A stretch of 64,000 nucleotides of DNA from Streptomyces hokutonensis (GTDB taxonomy: Bacteria > Actinomycetota > Actinomycetes > Streptomycetales > Streptomycetaceae): contig NZ_BARG01000036.1 in the NCBI RefSeq assembly GCF_000376565.1, positions 1-64,000 of the forward strand. Reading direction: 5' to 3'. Shown in pieces: positions 52,118 through 60,857 of this stretch (its first letter is position 1; each line of letters begins with the position of its first letter). Position numbers and translations under genes: made by a program. The notes under the pieces were generated by a model. It was given only the letters and a program-made list of their open reading frames with translations. It did not search any database and was not told where the DNA came from.

Positions 52118-52704
52118 TTGTACGCCTTCAACTGGCAGTCGTGGTCGAGCTTCGACTGCTGGGCCTGGGTCAGGGAGGTCTGTCCGTCGTAGTTCCAGCC
52201 GGAGCCGTCGGACAGCCCCTTGACCTTCAGGCCGCCGTCGTTGAGGCAGCGGATGTAGGCGCGGAAGTCGTCCATGTAGTGCGGGTTCCTGGCCGGGTCC
52301 AACTCCGGTGGCTGGAGCGGGAGTTTCGGGAGGCAGGCCTTGCGCGCGGCGGCGGAGTTCCTGTCGGAGCCGCCCCCGGGGTACCACTGCTTCGAACCCG
52401 GCTTGTAGCCGCCCGGGGCACCGTGGTCGCGCAGGCAGTCGAAGTAGATGCCGGTCAGCCGGGTCTGCTCCGCCTCGGAGGTGTCCAGCCTCAGCTGGGG
52501 GCGGCCCGACTCCGCGGCGGTACTCTCCGACGCCGTGGCACCGCTCGCCTTCGGTGTCTCGATGGAGGCGACGCCCTTGTCCTCGGCCGCCGCCTTGCCG
52601 TCCCCGCCCGAGCCGCCGCCGCAGGCGGACAGGAGGACCAGCGCGACTGTCGCGGCCATACCGGCCGGCGCGGCGGACCGCCTTCGATGAGTGAGTTTCG
52701 CCAT
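52114..52704 (-). CDS. Lipoprotein, first gene of efflux operon
   Basis: The 196-residue exported protein has a short basic N-terminus, a hydrophobic core and lipobox LLSAC (Cys near residue 28), followed by a Gly/Ser spacer. The mature domain contains GIYFDCLRDHGAPGGYKPGSKQWYPGG, ACLPKLPLQPPELDPARNPHYMDDFRAYIRCLNDGGL and a C-terminal DHDCQLKAYK. Paired Cys residues probably form disulfides. I do not recognise a named domain. Four-base overlaps link it to the adaptor, ATPase and permease, so it is likely a sensor or substrate-binding partner. It diverges from the response regulator gene. Confidence 0.82.
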   Translation of the reverse strand: MAKLTHRRRSAAPAGMAATVALVLLSACGGGSGGDGKAAAEDKGVASIETPKASGATASESTAAESGRPQLRLDTSEAEQTRLTGIYFDCLRDHGAPGGYKPGSKQWYPGGGSDRNSAAARKACLPKLPLQPPELDPARNPHYMDDFRAYIRCLNDGGLKVKGLSDGSGWNYDGQTSLTQAQQSKLDHDCQLKAYK

Positions 52705-52737
52705 GGCGGCACCGTGGCCGGAGCTTATGAAGATCCT

Positions 52738-52765
52738 GTCAGGCCACCGTCAGGCTCCTGTCTGA
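52738..52765. promoter_or_regulatory. Response-regulator box: three 11-bp-spaced direct repeats
   Basis: GTCAGG at 52738, GTCAGG at 52749 and GTCTGA at 52760 form direct repeats with an exact 11-bp period in the divergent promoter between the efflux operon and the two-component genes. This is the usual layout of OmpR/PhoB-type DNA sites. Confidence 0.65.
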
Positions 52766-52795
52766 TGTCGCGGGGGCGACCTTAGGGTGAGCGGC

Positions 52796-53494
52796 GTGAA
52801 CGCATATGTCCTGGTGGCCGAGGACGACGTCAAACAGGCCGAGGTGATCCGCCGCTACCTGGAACGCGAGGGCCACTCCTCCCTCGTCGTCCACGACGGG
52901 CGCGCGGCGATCGACGAGGTGCGGCGCCGGCAGCCGGACCTCCTCGTCCTCGACGTGATGATGCCGTTCGTCGACGGTCTGGACGTGTGCCGGGTGCTGC
53001 GCCGGGAGTGCGAGGTTCCGGTGCTGATGCTGACCGCGCGCAGCACCGAGGAGGATCTGCTGCTCGGCCTCGACCTGGGCGCCGACGACTACATGACGAA
53101 GCCGTACAGCCCGCGCGAGCTGATGGCCCGTATCCGCACCCTGCTGCGGCGCACCCGGGCCACGGTCGCGCTGGACGATCCGGTGATCCGGATCGGCGCG
53201 CTCGCCATAGACCCGGTCCGCCGTACCGTCGGCCTCGACGGACGCCAAGTGGTGTGCACGCCCGGGGAGTTCGAGATCCTCGCGGCAATGGCCGCCGAAC
53301 CGGAACGGGTCTTCACCCGCCGCCAACTCCTCGCTCTGACAAGGGGGTTCGACCGCTACATCACCGAACGGACCATCGACGTACACATCCTGAACCTGCG
53401 CAAGAAGATAGAAGCCGTCCCCCGCCAACCCGCCTATCTGCAGACCGTGTACGGCGTCGGCTACAAGCTCGTCGACGGCAGCCGTGCGCGCTGA
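52796..53494 (+). CDS. OmpR/PhoB family response regulator
   Basis: This 232-residue regulator has a receiver domain with acidic pocket ED(D) at residues 9-11, phospho-acceptor Asp53 in LLVLDVMMP and Lys in MTKPYSP. The C-terminal winged helix (LDGRQVVCTPGEFEILAAMAAEPERVFTRRQLL...TIDVHILNLRKKIE) completes it. GTG 52796 has GGTGA upstream and is preferred over GTG 52787. It is coupled to the downstream kinase gene (11-bp overlap). The direct repeats in front of it and the divergent efflux operon make that operon the probable target. Confidence 0.92.
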   Translation: MNAYVLVAEDDVKQAEVIRRYLEREGHSSLVVHDGRAAIDEVRRRQPDLLVLDVMMPFVDGLDVCRVLRRECEVPVLMLTARSTEEDLLLGLDLGADDYMTKPYSPRELMARIRTLLRRTRATVALDDPVIRIGALAIDPVRRTVGLDGRQVVCTPGEFEILAAMAAEPERVFTRRQLLALTRGFDRYITERTIDVHILNLRKKIEAVPRQPAYLQTVYGVGYKLVDGSRAR

Positions 53495-55292
53495 GACGGA
53501 GAGCGGCGGCGAGGGGCGGCCCAGAACCCGGGTCCGGGCCAAAGTGCCCCTGCACAGAAGCCTGTTGGTCCGCCTGCTGGCCACCTCCGTGATGATCGCC
53601 GTCTGTTCGGTCGCGGCCACCGCCTGGCTGGCGGCGCGCACCACGAGCAGCGCCATCCAGCAGGAACAGGGCCAACTCCTGTCCTCCGACACACAGATCT
53701 ACGACACTCTCGTCGGCTATGCCGCCACGCACCGCGACTGGACCGGCGTCTCCCCCACCCTGCGCCGGCTCGCGGAGCGCACCGGACGCCGGATCACCCT
53801 GACCACGCAGAGCCACCGCACGCTCGCCACCTCGGCCGCCTCGGCCGCCGCCCTTCCCACCAGGGCGTCGGCGGTCGTGGACCCCCTGCACACCGACGCG
53901 GCCCTGCTGCCCGGCACCGCGGCGGACCGCATCGACCCGCGTGCCGTCGGCCCGTACCGGCTGACCGCGGCCGAGCGGAAGGTCCTGCGCGGCATGGCGG
54001 AGAAGATCCGCTTCTGCATGGGAGGCCCCAGTGGCGTCGGCACCCTTGTCGAGGCGCCGAGCGGCCGGACCTCCCTCAAGTTCCCGGACGGCATGCTGGG
54101 CGGGTCCGACAGGGAGTACAGCTGCGGCGTCGACCAGCTCTCCGCTCCCGTCCGGTCCGAGATCGGGCCGCTCGACCGGCTCAACGTCATGGTCAACGAC
54201 TGTCTGGCGCAGCGGAACCAGCAGCCCGTGAAGGTCGGCCTCGACTTCGTCCTCAGCGTGTCGGGCGACAGCGGAACCGCCCAGTCCTGCGTCGACACCG
54301 CCCGCCGCGACCAGCTCGCCCCCTATGTGGCACCGGCCGCGCTGCTGTACGTCACCACTCCGGCCGGTTCGACGGCCGCGCCCGGCTTCCGTTTCACCTC
54401 CGCCAACACCGCCCGTCTCGCCGGGGTCGCGGGGCTGGTGCTGCTGGTCACCGTGGCCGTCACGGTCGTCGTCGGCACGCGGCTGGTGCGGCCGCTGCGC
54501 GCGCTGGCCGAGGCGGCCCGGCGTCCGGTGCAGGAACACCAGCGGGTGCCGGTGACGACCAACGACGAGATCGGCTATCTCGCCGCCGCGTTCAACGACC
54601 TCTCGCAGCGCCGCGAACGCGTGGAGGGCCAGCGCAAGGCGATGGTCAGCGATGTCGCCCATGAACTGCGCACTCCGCTGAGCACCATCCGCGGCTGGCT
54701 GGAGGCCGTCCAGGACGGCATCGCCACCTCCGACCAGGCCCTCGTCGACTCCCTGCTCGAAGAGGCGCTGCTGCTCCAGCACATCGTCGACGACCTCCAG
54801 GACCTCGCGGAGGCCGACGCGGGCCAGCTGCGCGTCCACCCCGAACCGCTGCGCGTCCGCGATCTCCTCGACCATGTCGCCACCGCCCACCAGGCCCGCG
54901 CCGACACGGCAGGGGTCTCCCTCACCACCCGCGTCGACGGCGACCCCGAGCTGTCGGGCGACCCCGTACGGCTGCGGCAGGTGGTCGGCAACCTGGTGTC
55001 CAACGCGCTACGGCACACCCCCGCAGGCGGCAGCGTCACTCTGCGGGCCCGCAGAGCCGGGGACGTGGTGACGATCGAGGTCGCCGACACCGGTACCGGC
55101 ATCCCGGCCGAGGACCTGCCGCGCGTCTTCGACCGCTTCTGGCGCGCCGAGAAGTCCCGCAACCGCCGCACCGGCGGCAGCGGTCTGGGCCTCGCCATCG
55201 TCCGCCGCCTGACGGAGGCGCACGGCGGGACGGTGACGGTGACCAGCACGGTCGGCGCCGGCACGGTCTTCACCGTCCGCCTGCCGGTGTGA
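53484..55292 (+). CDS. Sensor histidine kinase
   Basis: The 602-residue membrane kinase has helices at about 28-50 and 312-332 and an extracellular domain of about 260 residues between them. The sensor contains three or four Cys (CMGG, YSCGVD, NDCL, SCVD) that may form disulfides. Inside follow HAMP (VRPLRALAEAARRPVQ), the H-box VSDVAHELRTPLSTIRGW with His393, the N-box VVGNLVSNALRHTP, and G-boxes DTGTGIPAEDLPRVFDRFWR and GGSGLGLAIV. The GTG start overlaps the regulator gene. It presumably senses an envelope stress or compound exported by the divergent ABC system. Confidence 0.92.
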   Translation: MRAETESGGEGRPRTRVRAKVPLHRSLLVRLLATSVMIAVCSVAATAWLAARTTSSAIQQEQGQLLSSDTQIYDTLVGYAATHRDWTGVSPTLRRLAERTGRRITLTTQSHRTLATSAASAAALPTRASAVVDPLHTDAALLPGTAADRIDPRAVGPYRLTAAERKVLRGMAEKIRFCMGGPSGVGTLVEAPSGRTSLKFPDGMLGGSDREYSCGVDQLSAPVRSEIGPLDRLNVMVNDCLAQRNQQPVKVGLDFVLSVSGDSGTAQSCVDTARRDQLAPYVAPAALLYVTTPAGSTAAPGFRFTSANTARLAGVAGLVLLVTVAVTVVVGTRLVRPLRALAEAARRPVQEHQRVPVTTNDEIGYLAAAFNDLSQRRERVEGQRKAMVSDVAHELRTPLSTIRGWLEAVQDGIATSDQALVDSLLEEALLLQHIVDDLQDLAEADAGQLRVHPEPLRVRDLLDHVATAHQARADTAGVSLTTRVDGDPELSGDPVRLRQVVGNLVSNALRHTPAGGSVTLRARRAGDVVTIEVADTGTGIPAEDLPRVFDRFWRAEKSRNRRTGGSGLGLAIVRRLTEAHGGTVTVTSTVGAGTVFTVRLPV

Positions 55293-55322
55293 GCCCTCGG
55301 CACGAACCCTTTTCTACGACCC

Positions 55323-56387
55323 TCAGCGCGCGGCGGTCGGCGGTGGCAGGCGCATTCCGGCGAGGTCCGGCGGGACCGGGGTGTCGGGCCGGAAGAAGGG
55401 GGCCGATGGGCCGTCCAGGGCGGTGGCGGGGGCGTCGGTGAGCCGGAACCGGTCGCGCAGCCGGCCGTAGAAGTCGGTGGGGCGCAGCCGGATGAGGCGG
55501 ACCCGCTGCGGGGAGCGGAAGACGCCGATCCAGTCGCCGGGGTCCAGGACACCGCGGAGTTGGCCGTCGACGCTGACGGCGGCCTGTCCGGAGTGGGGCA
55601 GCACGCGCAGGCCGACGGGTTCGTCGGGGGCGGCGACGACGCTGCGGTCGAAGGTCATGTGCGGGGCGATGGGCGTGAAGACGACGGCGTCCATGTGGGG
55701 CGAGAGGACGGGTCCGCCGGCGGCGAAGCTGTAGGCCGTGGACCCGGTGGGGGTGGCAACGGCCAGGGCGTCGGCCGAGTAGCTCGCCAGCAGCCCGCCG
55801 GCGAGGTAGACGCCGACGCTGACCTGCCGGTCGCGGGCGAGCTTCTCCAGGACGACGTCGTTGAGGGCGGTGACGTCCAGCGCGCACCCCCAGCCGCCGC
55901 CCTCCGTGGTCTCGGGCCTGACCTGCGGCGGCGGCAGCATCGGCCCGCGGCCGTAGCGCAGCAGGGCCTCCATCTCCTCGGGGATGTCCAGGGGCCGGGA
56001 GGCGCGCATGGTCAGCGTCATGCGTTCCTCCACGATGGCCCGCCCCTCGTGCACGGCGTCGAGGGCGTCGCCGATGTCGCAGGCCGGGACCTCGGTGAGG
56101 AAGCCGACCTTGCCGAGGTCGACGCCGAGGACCTCGGCCCCGCTCTTGACGGCGATGCGGGCCCCGCGCAGGAAGGTGCCGTCGCCGCCGAGGGTGACGA
56201 CGAGATCGGGCCTGCCCGCCGCCTCGGACTCCTCGCGTCCGGCGCGCCGGTGCTGGTCCTTGGCCCACACGTCGATCTCCGTGCAGCGGACGCCGTGCGC
56301 CTCGCTCCACGCGTGCACGTCGCGCGCCGCGTCCCGGGCGGTGGCCCGTCCCTGGTGCACGACGAGACCGATACGACGTACGGGCAT
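55323..56387 (-). CDS. NAD kinase
   Basis: The 354-residue ATP-NAD kinase makes NADP. Motifs are VVTLGGDGTFLRGARIAVKSGAEVLGVDLGKVGFLTE (GGDG near 68-71), DVTALNDVVLEK, and the glycine-rich VATPTGSTAYSFAAGGPVLSPHMD. It is about 50 residues longer than typical, through an internal insert (GRGPMLPPPQVRPETTEGGGW) and a C-terminal extension. Streptomyces usually carry more than one NAD kinase gene; this could be the secondary copy. ATG 56387 precedes PVRRIGLVVHQGR, the normal N-terminus. It converges on the kinase gene with a 30-bp gap. Confidence 0.92.
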   Translation of the reverse strand: MPVRRIGLVVHQGRATARDAARDVHAWSEAHGVRCTEIDVWAKDQHRRAGREESEAAGRPDLVVTLGGDGTFLRGARIAVKSGAEVLGVDLGKVGFLTEVPACDIGDALDAVHEGRAIVEERMTLTMRASRPLDIPEEMEALLRYGRGPMLPPPQVRPETTEGGGWGCALDVTALNDVVLEKLARDRQVSVGVYLAGGLLASYSADALAVATPTGSTAYSFAAGGPVLSPHMDAVVFTPIAPHMTFDRSVVAAPDEPVGLRVLPHSGQAAVSVDGQLRGVLDPGDWIGVFRSPQRVRLIRLRPTDFYGRLRDRFRLTDAPATALDGPSAPFFRPDTPVPPDLAGMRLPPPTAAR

Positions 56388-56488
56388 GGGGTCCTCCGTG
56401 AGGTCGAGTCAGGCCCTACAGAAGGTACTGCCACTTGGCCGTGCGGCCCTTGATGTCGACGGTCGGGGCGTCGAGGGTTCCGGCCCGG

Positions 56489-57337
56489 TCACAGGTGTGC
56501 GGTCGCCCCCGCCTTCTTCGGCTCGGCGCCCAGCGCCCGCAGCGTCTCGAAGGCCGCCGCCGTGGAGCTCGCGGGTTCGGCCTGGTAGACGACGAGTTGC
56601 TGGTGCGAAGCGCCGTTGACGGTGAACGCGGCGAACGCGATGTGCAGATCGCCGACGTCCGGATGCTTGAGGTGCTTGCCCTCCTGGGACTTGGACTTGA
56701 CGTCGTGCAGCTGCCAGAGCTCGGTGAACTCCTCGCTGGCGTCGGACAGTTCGGCGACCACCTCGGCGATCCGGGCCGATTCCGGATCGTGCCCGTACGC
56801 GGCCCTGAGCTCGGCGACACAGGAGTGCGCGGCCCGCTCCCACTCCTGGTAGAACTCGCGCCCAGCCGGGTCGACGAACACATTGCGGGCGAGGTTGTCG
56901 AAGGCGTCGAACCCGCTGTGCAGCGCCGTGGCAAGGGAGTTGCCCGCGAGGATGTCGAGGGCCGGGCCGAGGACGAAGGCGGGGCTGTACTCCCAGCTGT
57001 CCATCAACTGCAGTAGCTGCGCGCCGACTTGGGCCTCGCTCCGGCCGTGCGGGCGCTGCGAGGGCGCGAGGCAGAGGCGGTTGAGATGGTCGGCGGACTC
57101 CGCGTCCAGCTTCAGCGCCTGGGCCACCGCCTCCAGCACCTGCGGGGAGGGGCTGTTCTCGCGTCCCTGCTCCAGCCTGATGTAGTAGTCGGAGCTGACT
57201 CCGGCGAGCAGCGCGACTTCCTCCCTGCGCAGTCCCGGCACCCGGCGGCGCCCGTACTCGGGCAGACCGACGTCCTGGGGCTTGAGAGCCTCGCGGCGGG
57301 CCCGGAGGAAATCGCCCAAAGGGGTCCCATTGCTCAT
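56489..57337 (-). CDS. XRE-type regulator with MmyB-like ligand domain (copy 1)
   Basis: This 282-residue regulator has an N-terminal HTH (LGDFLRARREALKPQDVG...PGLRREEVALLAGVSSDYYIRLEQGRENSPSPQVLEAVAQAL, about 6-80). An MmyB-like, PAS-related domain (MLTR_LBD) lies at about 105-275, with SPAFVLGPALDILAGNSLATALHSGF and FVDPAGREFYQEWERAA. MmyB-like proteins bind fatty-acid-like ligands. It diverges from a paralogue with the same architecture. Targets are probably nearby reductases, but this is not shown. Confidence 0.92.
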   Translation of the reverse strand: MSNGTPLGDFLRARREALKPQDVGLPEYGRRRVPGLRREEVALLAGVSSDYYIRLEQGRENSPSPQVLEAVAQALKLDAESADHLNRLCLAPSQRPHGRSEAQVGAQLLQLMDSWEYSPAFVLGPALDILAGNSLATALHSGFDAFDNLARNVFVDPAGREFYQEWERAAHSCVAELRAAYGHDPESARIAEVVAELSDASEEFTELWQLHDVKSKSQEGKHLKHPDVGDLHIAFAAFTVNGASHQQLVVYQAEPASSTAAAFETLRALGAEPKKAGATAHL

Positions 57338-57532
57338 GCGGCAAGACTAAGTGCTTTTCGTTCGATGAGAAGGCCCGGTCGTCCACGACTGCACCAGGTT
57401 CCCCACGCTTCACACACGGTGATTCGCCGCCGGCCCGGCCCTTTCACGTCACCCGGGGAGCCGCGGTCCTGGGTGCGACGCACCCACCGTCGACCGCACT
57501 TCTCCAGGCGTTTTCCGCCTAGCCTCGGCGGT

Positions 57533-58411
57533 ATGGACAACGATACGCGCCCCGACCCGGTGGAAGGACTGGGTCGCTTCCTCCGCTCCCGCAGGGAACG
57601 CGTCAGCCCCGCCGACGCGGGCCTGCCCGGCTCCGGCCGCCGCAGGGTCCCCGGGCTGCGGCGCGACGAGGTCGCGGCGCTCGCGGGGGTCAGCGCCGGC
57701 TACTACAGCCGGCTGGAGCAGGGCCGTGAACTCAGCCCTTCGGTACGGGTGTTGGAGGCGATGGCCCGTGCGCTGCGCCTCGGGGACGAGGACCGACGGG
57801 AGCTGTTCAGGCTGGCGCGGCCCACGGCCCGGCGCACGAAGTCTCCGGTGCGGGTCGAGCGGGTCCGCCCGCATCTGCGGCAGCTGATCGAGAGCTGGAC
57901 CAGGACACCGGCCTTCGTCATCGGCCACGCCCAGGACCTGCTGGCCACCAACTCCCTGACCGACGCCCTCTACGGCGACTTCGCCCAGCGGGACAACGTG
58001 CTGCGGATGCTGTTCCTGGACCCGGCCGCGAAGACGTTCTACCGGAACGCGGAGCGGGCCAAGGACCGTGCGGTCGCCGACCTCCAGCAGACCGCCGCGA
58101 GCACCCCCGAGGATCCCCGCATCCTGGAGCTCGTCGGTGAACTGTCGGTGCGCAGCGCCGAGTTCCGCTCGCTGTGGGCCCGTGAGTACACGCGGGTCCC
58201 GCCGTACGAGGTGAAGCGGATGCGGCATTCCGTGGTGGGGGAACTGGAGTTGCGGCACGAGGCCCTCACCATCCGCAGCGCGCCCGGGCAGCAGCTCATC
58301 ATCCTCCAGGCGGAGCCGGACTCCCCCTCGGCGGACGCCCTGGCCCTGCTGGGCTCGCTCAGCGCGCCCGAGGTGCCGCACCAGCAGAATCCGGCACAGG
58401 ACGCCCAGTAA
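57533..58411 (+). CDS. XRE-type regulator with MmyB-like ligand domain (copy 2)
   Basis: This 292-residue paralogue of the divergent gene has HTH LGRFLRSRRERVSPADAG...PGLRRDEVAALAGVSAGYYSRLEQGRELSPSVRVLEAMARAL. Its ligand domain carries TPAFVIGHAQDLLATNSLTDALYGDF and FLDPAAKTFYRNAERAK. ATG 57533 is the natural start. The two copies are well diverged outside the HTH, so the pair is old rather than a recent duplication. It converges on the marR gene; the two genes are only 27 bp apart. Confidence 0.92.
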   Translation: MDNDTRPDPVEGLGRFLRSRRERVSPADAGLPGSGRRRVPGLRRDEVAALAGVSAGYYSRLEQGRELSPSVRVLEAMARALRLGDEDRRELFRLARPTARRTKSPVRVERVRPHLRQLIESWTRTPAFVIGHAQDLLATNSLTDALYGDFAQRDNVLRMLFLDPAAKTFYRNAERAKDRAVADLQQTAASTPEDPRILELVGELSVRSAEFRSLWAREYTRVPPYEVKRMRHSVVGELELRHEALTIRSAPGQQLIILQAEPDSPSADALALLGSLSAPEVPHQQNPAQDAQ

Positions 58412-58441
58412 AAGCACGGTCCTTTGCCGCGTCGGCTTTTA
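58409..58441. terminator. Possible bidirectional terminator
   Basis: TAAAAGC (58409-58415) and GCTTTTA (58435-58441) are inverted copies bracketing the 3' ends of the convergent MmyB-like and marR genes. The stem is short with a long loop, so this is tentative. Confidence 0.3.
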
Positions 58442-58903
58442 CCGGGAATTCCGCTCGACAGCGTCCAGTATCCGGTCCAGAACATCGCCGAAAAGGCGTA
58501 CCTCGTCGGGTGTCAGCGGATCGAAAACGAGCTGCCGCACATTTTCCGCGTGCCCGGGTGCGGCGGCCTCGATCGCTTCCCGGCCCTTTTCCGTCAGCCG
58601 CACCATGGAGCCGCGCGCGTCGTCGGCGCAGGCCTCGCGGGTGACCAGCCCGCGCTTCTCCATGCGGCTGATCTGGTGGGACAGCCGGCTGCGCTCCCAG
58701 TCCACCTCGGCGCCGAGGTCCCGTGCCCGTAGCACACCGTCGGCGGACTCCGACAGGGGCGCCAGGAGCGCGTAGTCCGCCGCCGAAAGACCCGAATCGC
58801 GCTGTAGTTGCTGGTCCTGGGCCCGTTGCAGGGTGCGGCGCAGCGTCCGGTACTTCGCCCAGACCTCGGCCTGGTCGGGGGTGAGCCATCGGGGTTCGGA
58901 CAT
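58439..58903 (-). CDS. MarR family regulator
   Basis: The 154-residue MarR protein has winged helix GLSAADYALLAPLSESADGVLRARDLGAEVDWERSRLSHQISRMEKRGLVTREACADDARGSMVRLTEKG (about 40-110) and flanking dimer helices. A single Cys in the wing (REACADDA) might allow redox or electrophile sensing. ATG 58903 is preferred; ATG 58930 lies inside the operator-like palindrome. It diverges from an SDR gene. The same palindrome recurs before the reductase gene at 60858, suggesting that it controls the whole set. Confidence 0.9.
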   Translation of the reverse strand: MSEPRWLTPDQAEVWAKYRTLRRTLQRAQDQQLQRDSGLSAADYALLAPLSESADGVLRARDLGAEVDWERSRLSHQISRMEKRGLVTREACADDARGSMVRLTEKGREAIEAAAPGHAENVRQLVFDPLTPDEVRLFGDVLDRILDAVERNSR

Positions 58904-58922
58904 GCCGTCACCGTACCAGCTT

Positions 58923-58936
58923 GTTGACATGTCACC
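58923..58936. promoter_or_regulatory. MarR operator, site 1
   Basis: GTTGAC-AT-GTCACC at 58923-58936 is a near-perfect palindrome (one mismatch) 20 bp upstream of the marR start, in the divergent promoter with the SDR gene. It matches the two sites upstream of the gene at 60858. Confidence 0.65.
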
Positions 58937-59078
58937 GACTTTGCGGTCCAGTGCCCGTTCCTGGGTGTGGGACTCCCAGGAAAACCGCTGCCTTCATAGC
59001 TCCTCGGTGGAGGGACAGACTCATTTACGTCAACAGGGAATCCCCCCACCAGGGGAAGCGACGAAAGAGGTTTTCCCC

Positions 59079-59918
59079 ATGGCTACGTGGTTCGTCACCG
59101 GCGCCTCCCGTGGAATCGGCGCGGAAATCGCCCGGGCCGCGCTGGCAGGCGGTAACAATGTCGTGGTCGCCGTACGGAATCCGGAGCGGGTGCCGGACGA
59201 CCTGAAGAAGTCCGAGAAGGTGTTCGCGGTCGCTCTGGACGTCACGGACAACGACAGCATCCCGCAGGCGGTCGAGGCCGCCGTGAAGCGGTTCGGCGGT
59301 ATCGACGTCCTGGTGAACAACGCCGGCCGCGGTCTGCTCGGCGCGCTGGAGGAGATCACCGACGCGGAGGCCCGCTCGCTGTTCGATCTGAACGTCTTCG
59401 GTCTGATCAATGTCACCCGCGCCGTGCTGCCCGTGATGCGCGAGCAGGGTTCCGGCAAGCTCGTGCACATCGGTTCCCGCTCGGGCTTCGAGGGCGAGCC
59501 CGGCGTCAGCCTGTACTGCGCCTCGAAGTTCGCGGTCGCGGGGATCAGCGAGGCGCTCTCCGCGGAGATGGCGCCGTTCGGCATCCAGTCGATGGTGGTC
59601 GAACCGGGCGTGTTCCGCACCGACTTCCTCGACGCGAGCTCGCTCTCGGTGGCCGCGAACCGTATCGCCGACTACGACGACACCCCGGCCCACGTGACGC
59701 TGGACTGGATCGACCGGGCCAACCACGCCCAGCTCGGCGACCCGGTGCGCGGCGCCGCGCTCATCGTCGAGGTCGCCGGCACCGAGAAGCTGCCCACGCA
59801 CCTCTACCTCGGCCGCGACACCCTGGAGCGACTGGAGGTCAAGTACCGGCAGGTGCAGGACGACCTGGCCCCGTGGCGTGAGAAGTCCGCGGCCACCGCG
59901 CACGACGACGCGGCCTGA
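59079..59918 (+). CDS. SDR family oxidoreductase (copy 1)
   Basis: This 279-residue classical short-chain dehydrogenase has the cofactor motif VTGASRGIGAEIARAAL, NNAGRGLLGALEE, Ser in HIGSRSGFEG and Tyr-x3-Lys in YCASKFAVAGISEAL. All catalytic residues are present. The start is ATG 59079 with AAAGAGG eight bases upstream. It is the first gene of a plus-strand set (SDR, SDR, reductase) opposite marR. NADP preference is likely from the Arg following the Gly motif. The substrate is unknown. Confidence 0.9.
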   Translation: MATWFVTGASRGIGAEIARAALAGGNNVVVAVRNPERVPDDLKKSEKVFAVALDVTDNDSIPQAVEAAVKRFGGIDVLVNNAGRGLLGALEEITDAEARSLFDLNVFGLINVTRAVLPVMREQGSGKLVHIGSRSGFEGEPGVSLYCASKFAVAGISEALSAEMAPFGIQSMVVEPGVFRTDFLDASSLSVAANRIADYDDTPAHVTLDWIDRANHAQLGDPVRGAALIVEVAGTEKLPTHLYLGRDTLERLEVKYRQVQDDLAPWREKSAATAHDDAA

Positions 59919-59975
59919 CACGCCGTCAAACACCAACCCCCGCACACTCTTCCGCACAGAGATCGTGGTCTTGTG

Positions 59976-60758
59976 ATGTCCGCTTCCGCCCTGCTCACCG
60001 GTACCCCGCCGGCCGGCCGCGTCGCCGTCGTCTCCGGCGCCTCCAGCGGCATGGGTGCCGTCACCGCCGAACGCCTCGCCGAACTCGGCGCCACCGTGGT
60101 GGTGTTGGCCCGCCGCAAGGAGCGCCTGGACAGCCCGGTCAAGAACATCGAGGCGGCCGGCGGCACCGCGCTCGCCCTGGCCGTCGACGTCACCGACCGG
60201 GCGGCCGTCCAGAGCGCCGCCGACCAGGTCGCCGAGCGCTTCGGCAAGGCCGACCTGGTGTTCAACAACGCCGGTGTCCAACTCATCTCCGGTATCGAGG
60301 AGTTGGGGGTCGACGACTGGCAGCGCCAGATCGACCTCAACATCAGCGGGCTGATGAACGTGATCGCCGCCTTCCTCCCCCACCTGACGGAGTCCGCAGC
60401 CGCCGGCAAGCCGGCCGACCTGATCAACACCTCGTCGATCGCGGCCACCCGCATCCTGACGAAGTTCTCGATCTACTCCGGCACCAAGGCCTACATCACC
60501 CATCTCACCCGGCTGCTGCGGGTCGAGCTCGGCCAGAAGATGGTCCGCGTGGCCACCATCGAGCCCGGCATGGTCGACACCGAGCTCCCCGACCACGTCA
60601 CGGACGCCGACGCGTCGAAGCTGATGGCCGACCTCATCCACGACATCGACGTCCTGCAGAGCGCCGACATCGCCGAGACCGTCGCCTTCATGGCCGCCGT
60701 ACCGCGCCACGTCAACCTGACCGAGATCACGATCCTGCCCACCGCGCAGGCCATCTGA
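59976..60758 (+). CDS. SDR family oxidoreductase (copy 2)
   Basis: The 260-residue SDR has AVVSGASSGMGAVTAERLAELGATVVVLARRKERLD (cofactor), FNNAGVQLISGIEE, INTSSIAATRI and the catalytic YSGTKAYITHLTRLLRVEL. It resembles NADP-dependent clavaldehyde/serine dehydrogenase-like SDRs. ATG 59976 is used (GTG 59973 is an alternative). It starts 57 bp after the first SDR, probably in the same transcript. The reductase gene downstream has its own operator pair, so it can also be expressed independently. Confidence 0.9.
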   Translation: MSASALLTGTPPAGRVAVVSGASSGMGAVTAERLAELGATVVVLARRKERLDSPVKNIEAAGGTALALAVDVTDRAAVQSAADQVAERFGKADLVFNNAGVQLISGIEELGVDDWQRQIDLNISGLMNVIAAFLPHLTESAAAGKPADLINTSSIAATRILTKFSIYSGTKAYITHLTRLLRVELGQKMVRVATIEPGMVDTELPDHVTDADASKLMADLIHDIDVLQSADIAETVAFMAAVPRHVNLTEITILPTAQAI

Positions 60759-60778
60759 GCTCCGCCCCGGCGCCATTG

Positions 60779-60820
60779 GTTGACACGACAACAAGTGTGA
60801 TGTTTTGTTGACACGTCAAC
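60779..60820. promoter_or_regulatory. MarR operators, sites 2 and 3
   Basis: GTTGAC-AC-GACAAC (60779-60792, one mismatch) and GTTGAC-AC-GTCAAC (60807-60820, perfect arms) lie 28 bp apart just before the gene at 60858. Both match the palindrome beside marR. Confidence 0.7.
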
Positions 60821-60857
60821 GAGGACAGCGAACTCCCGGCAGACCGGAGGGCCCGAC

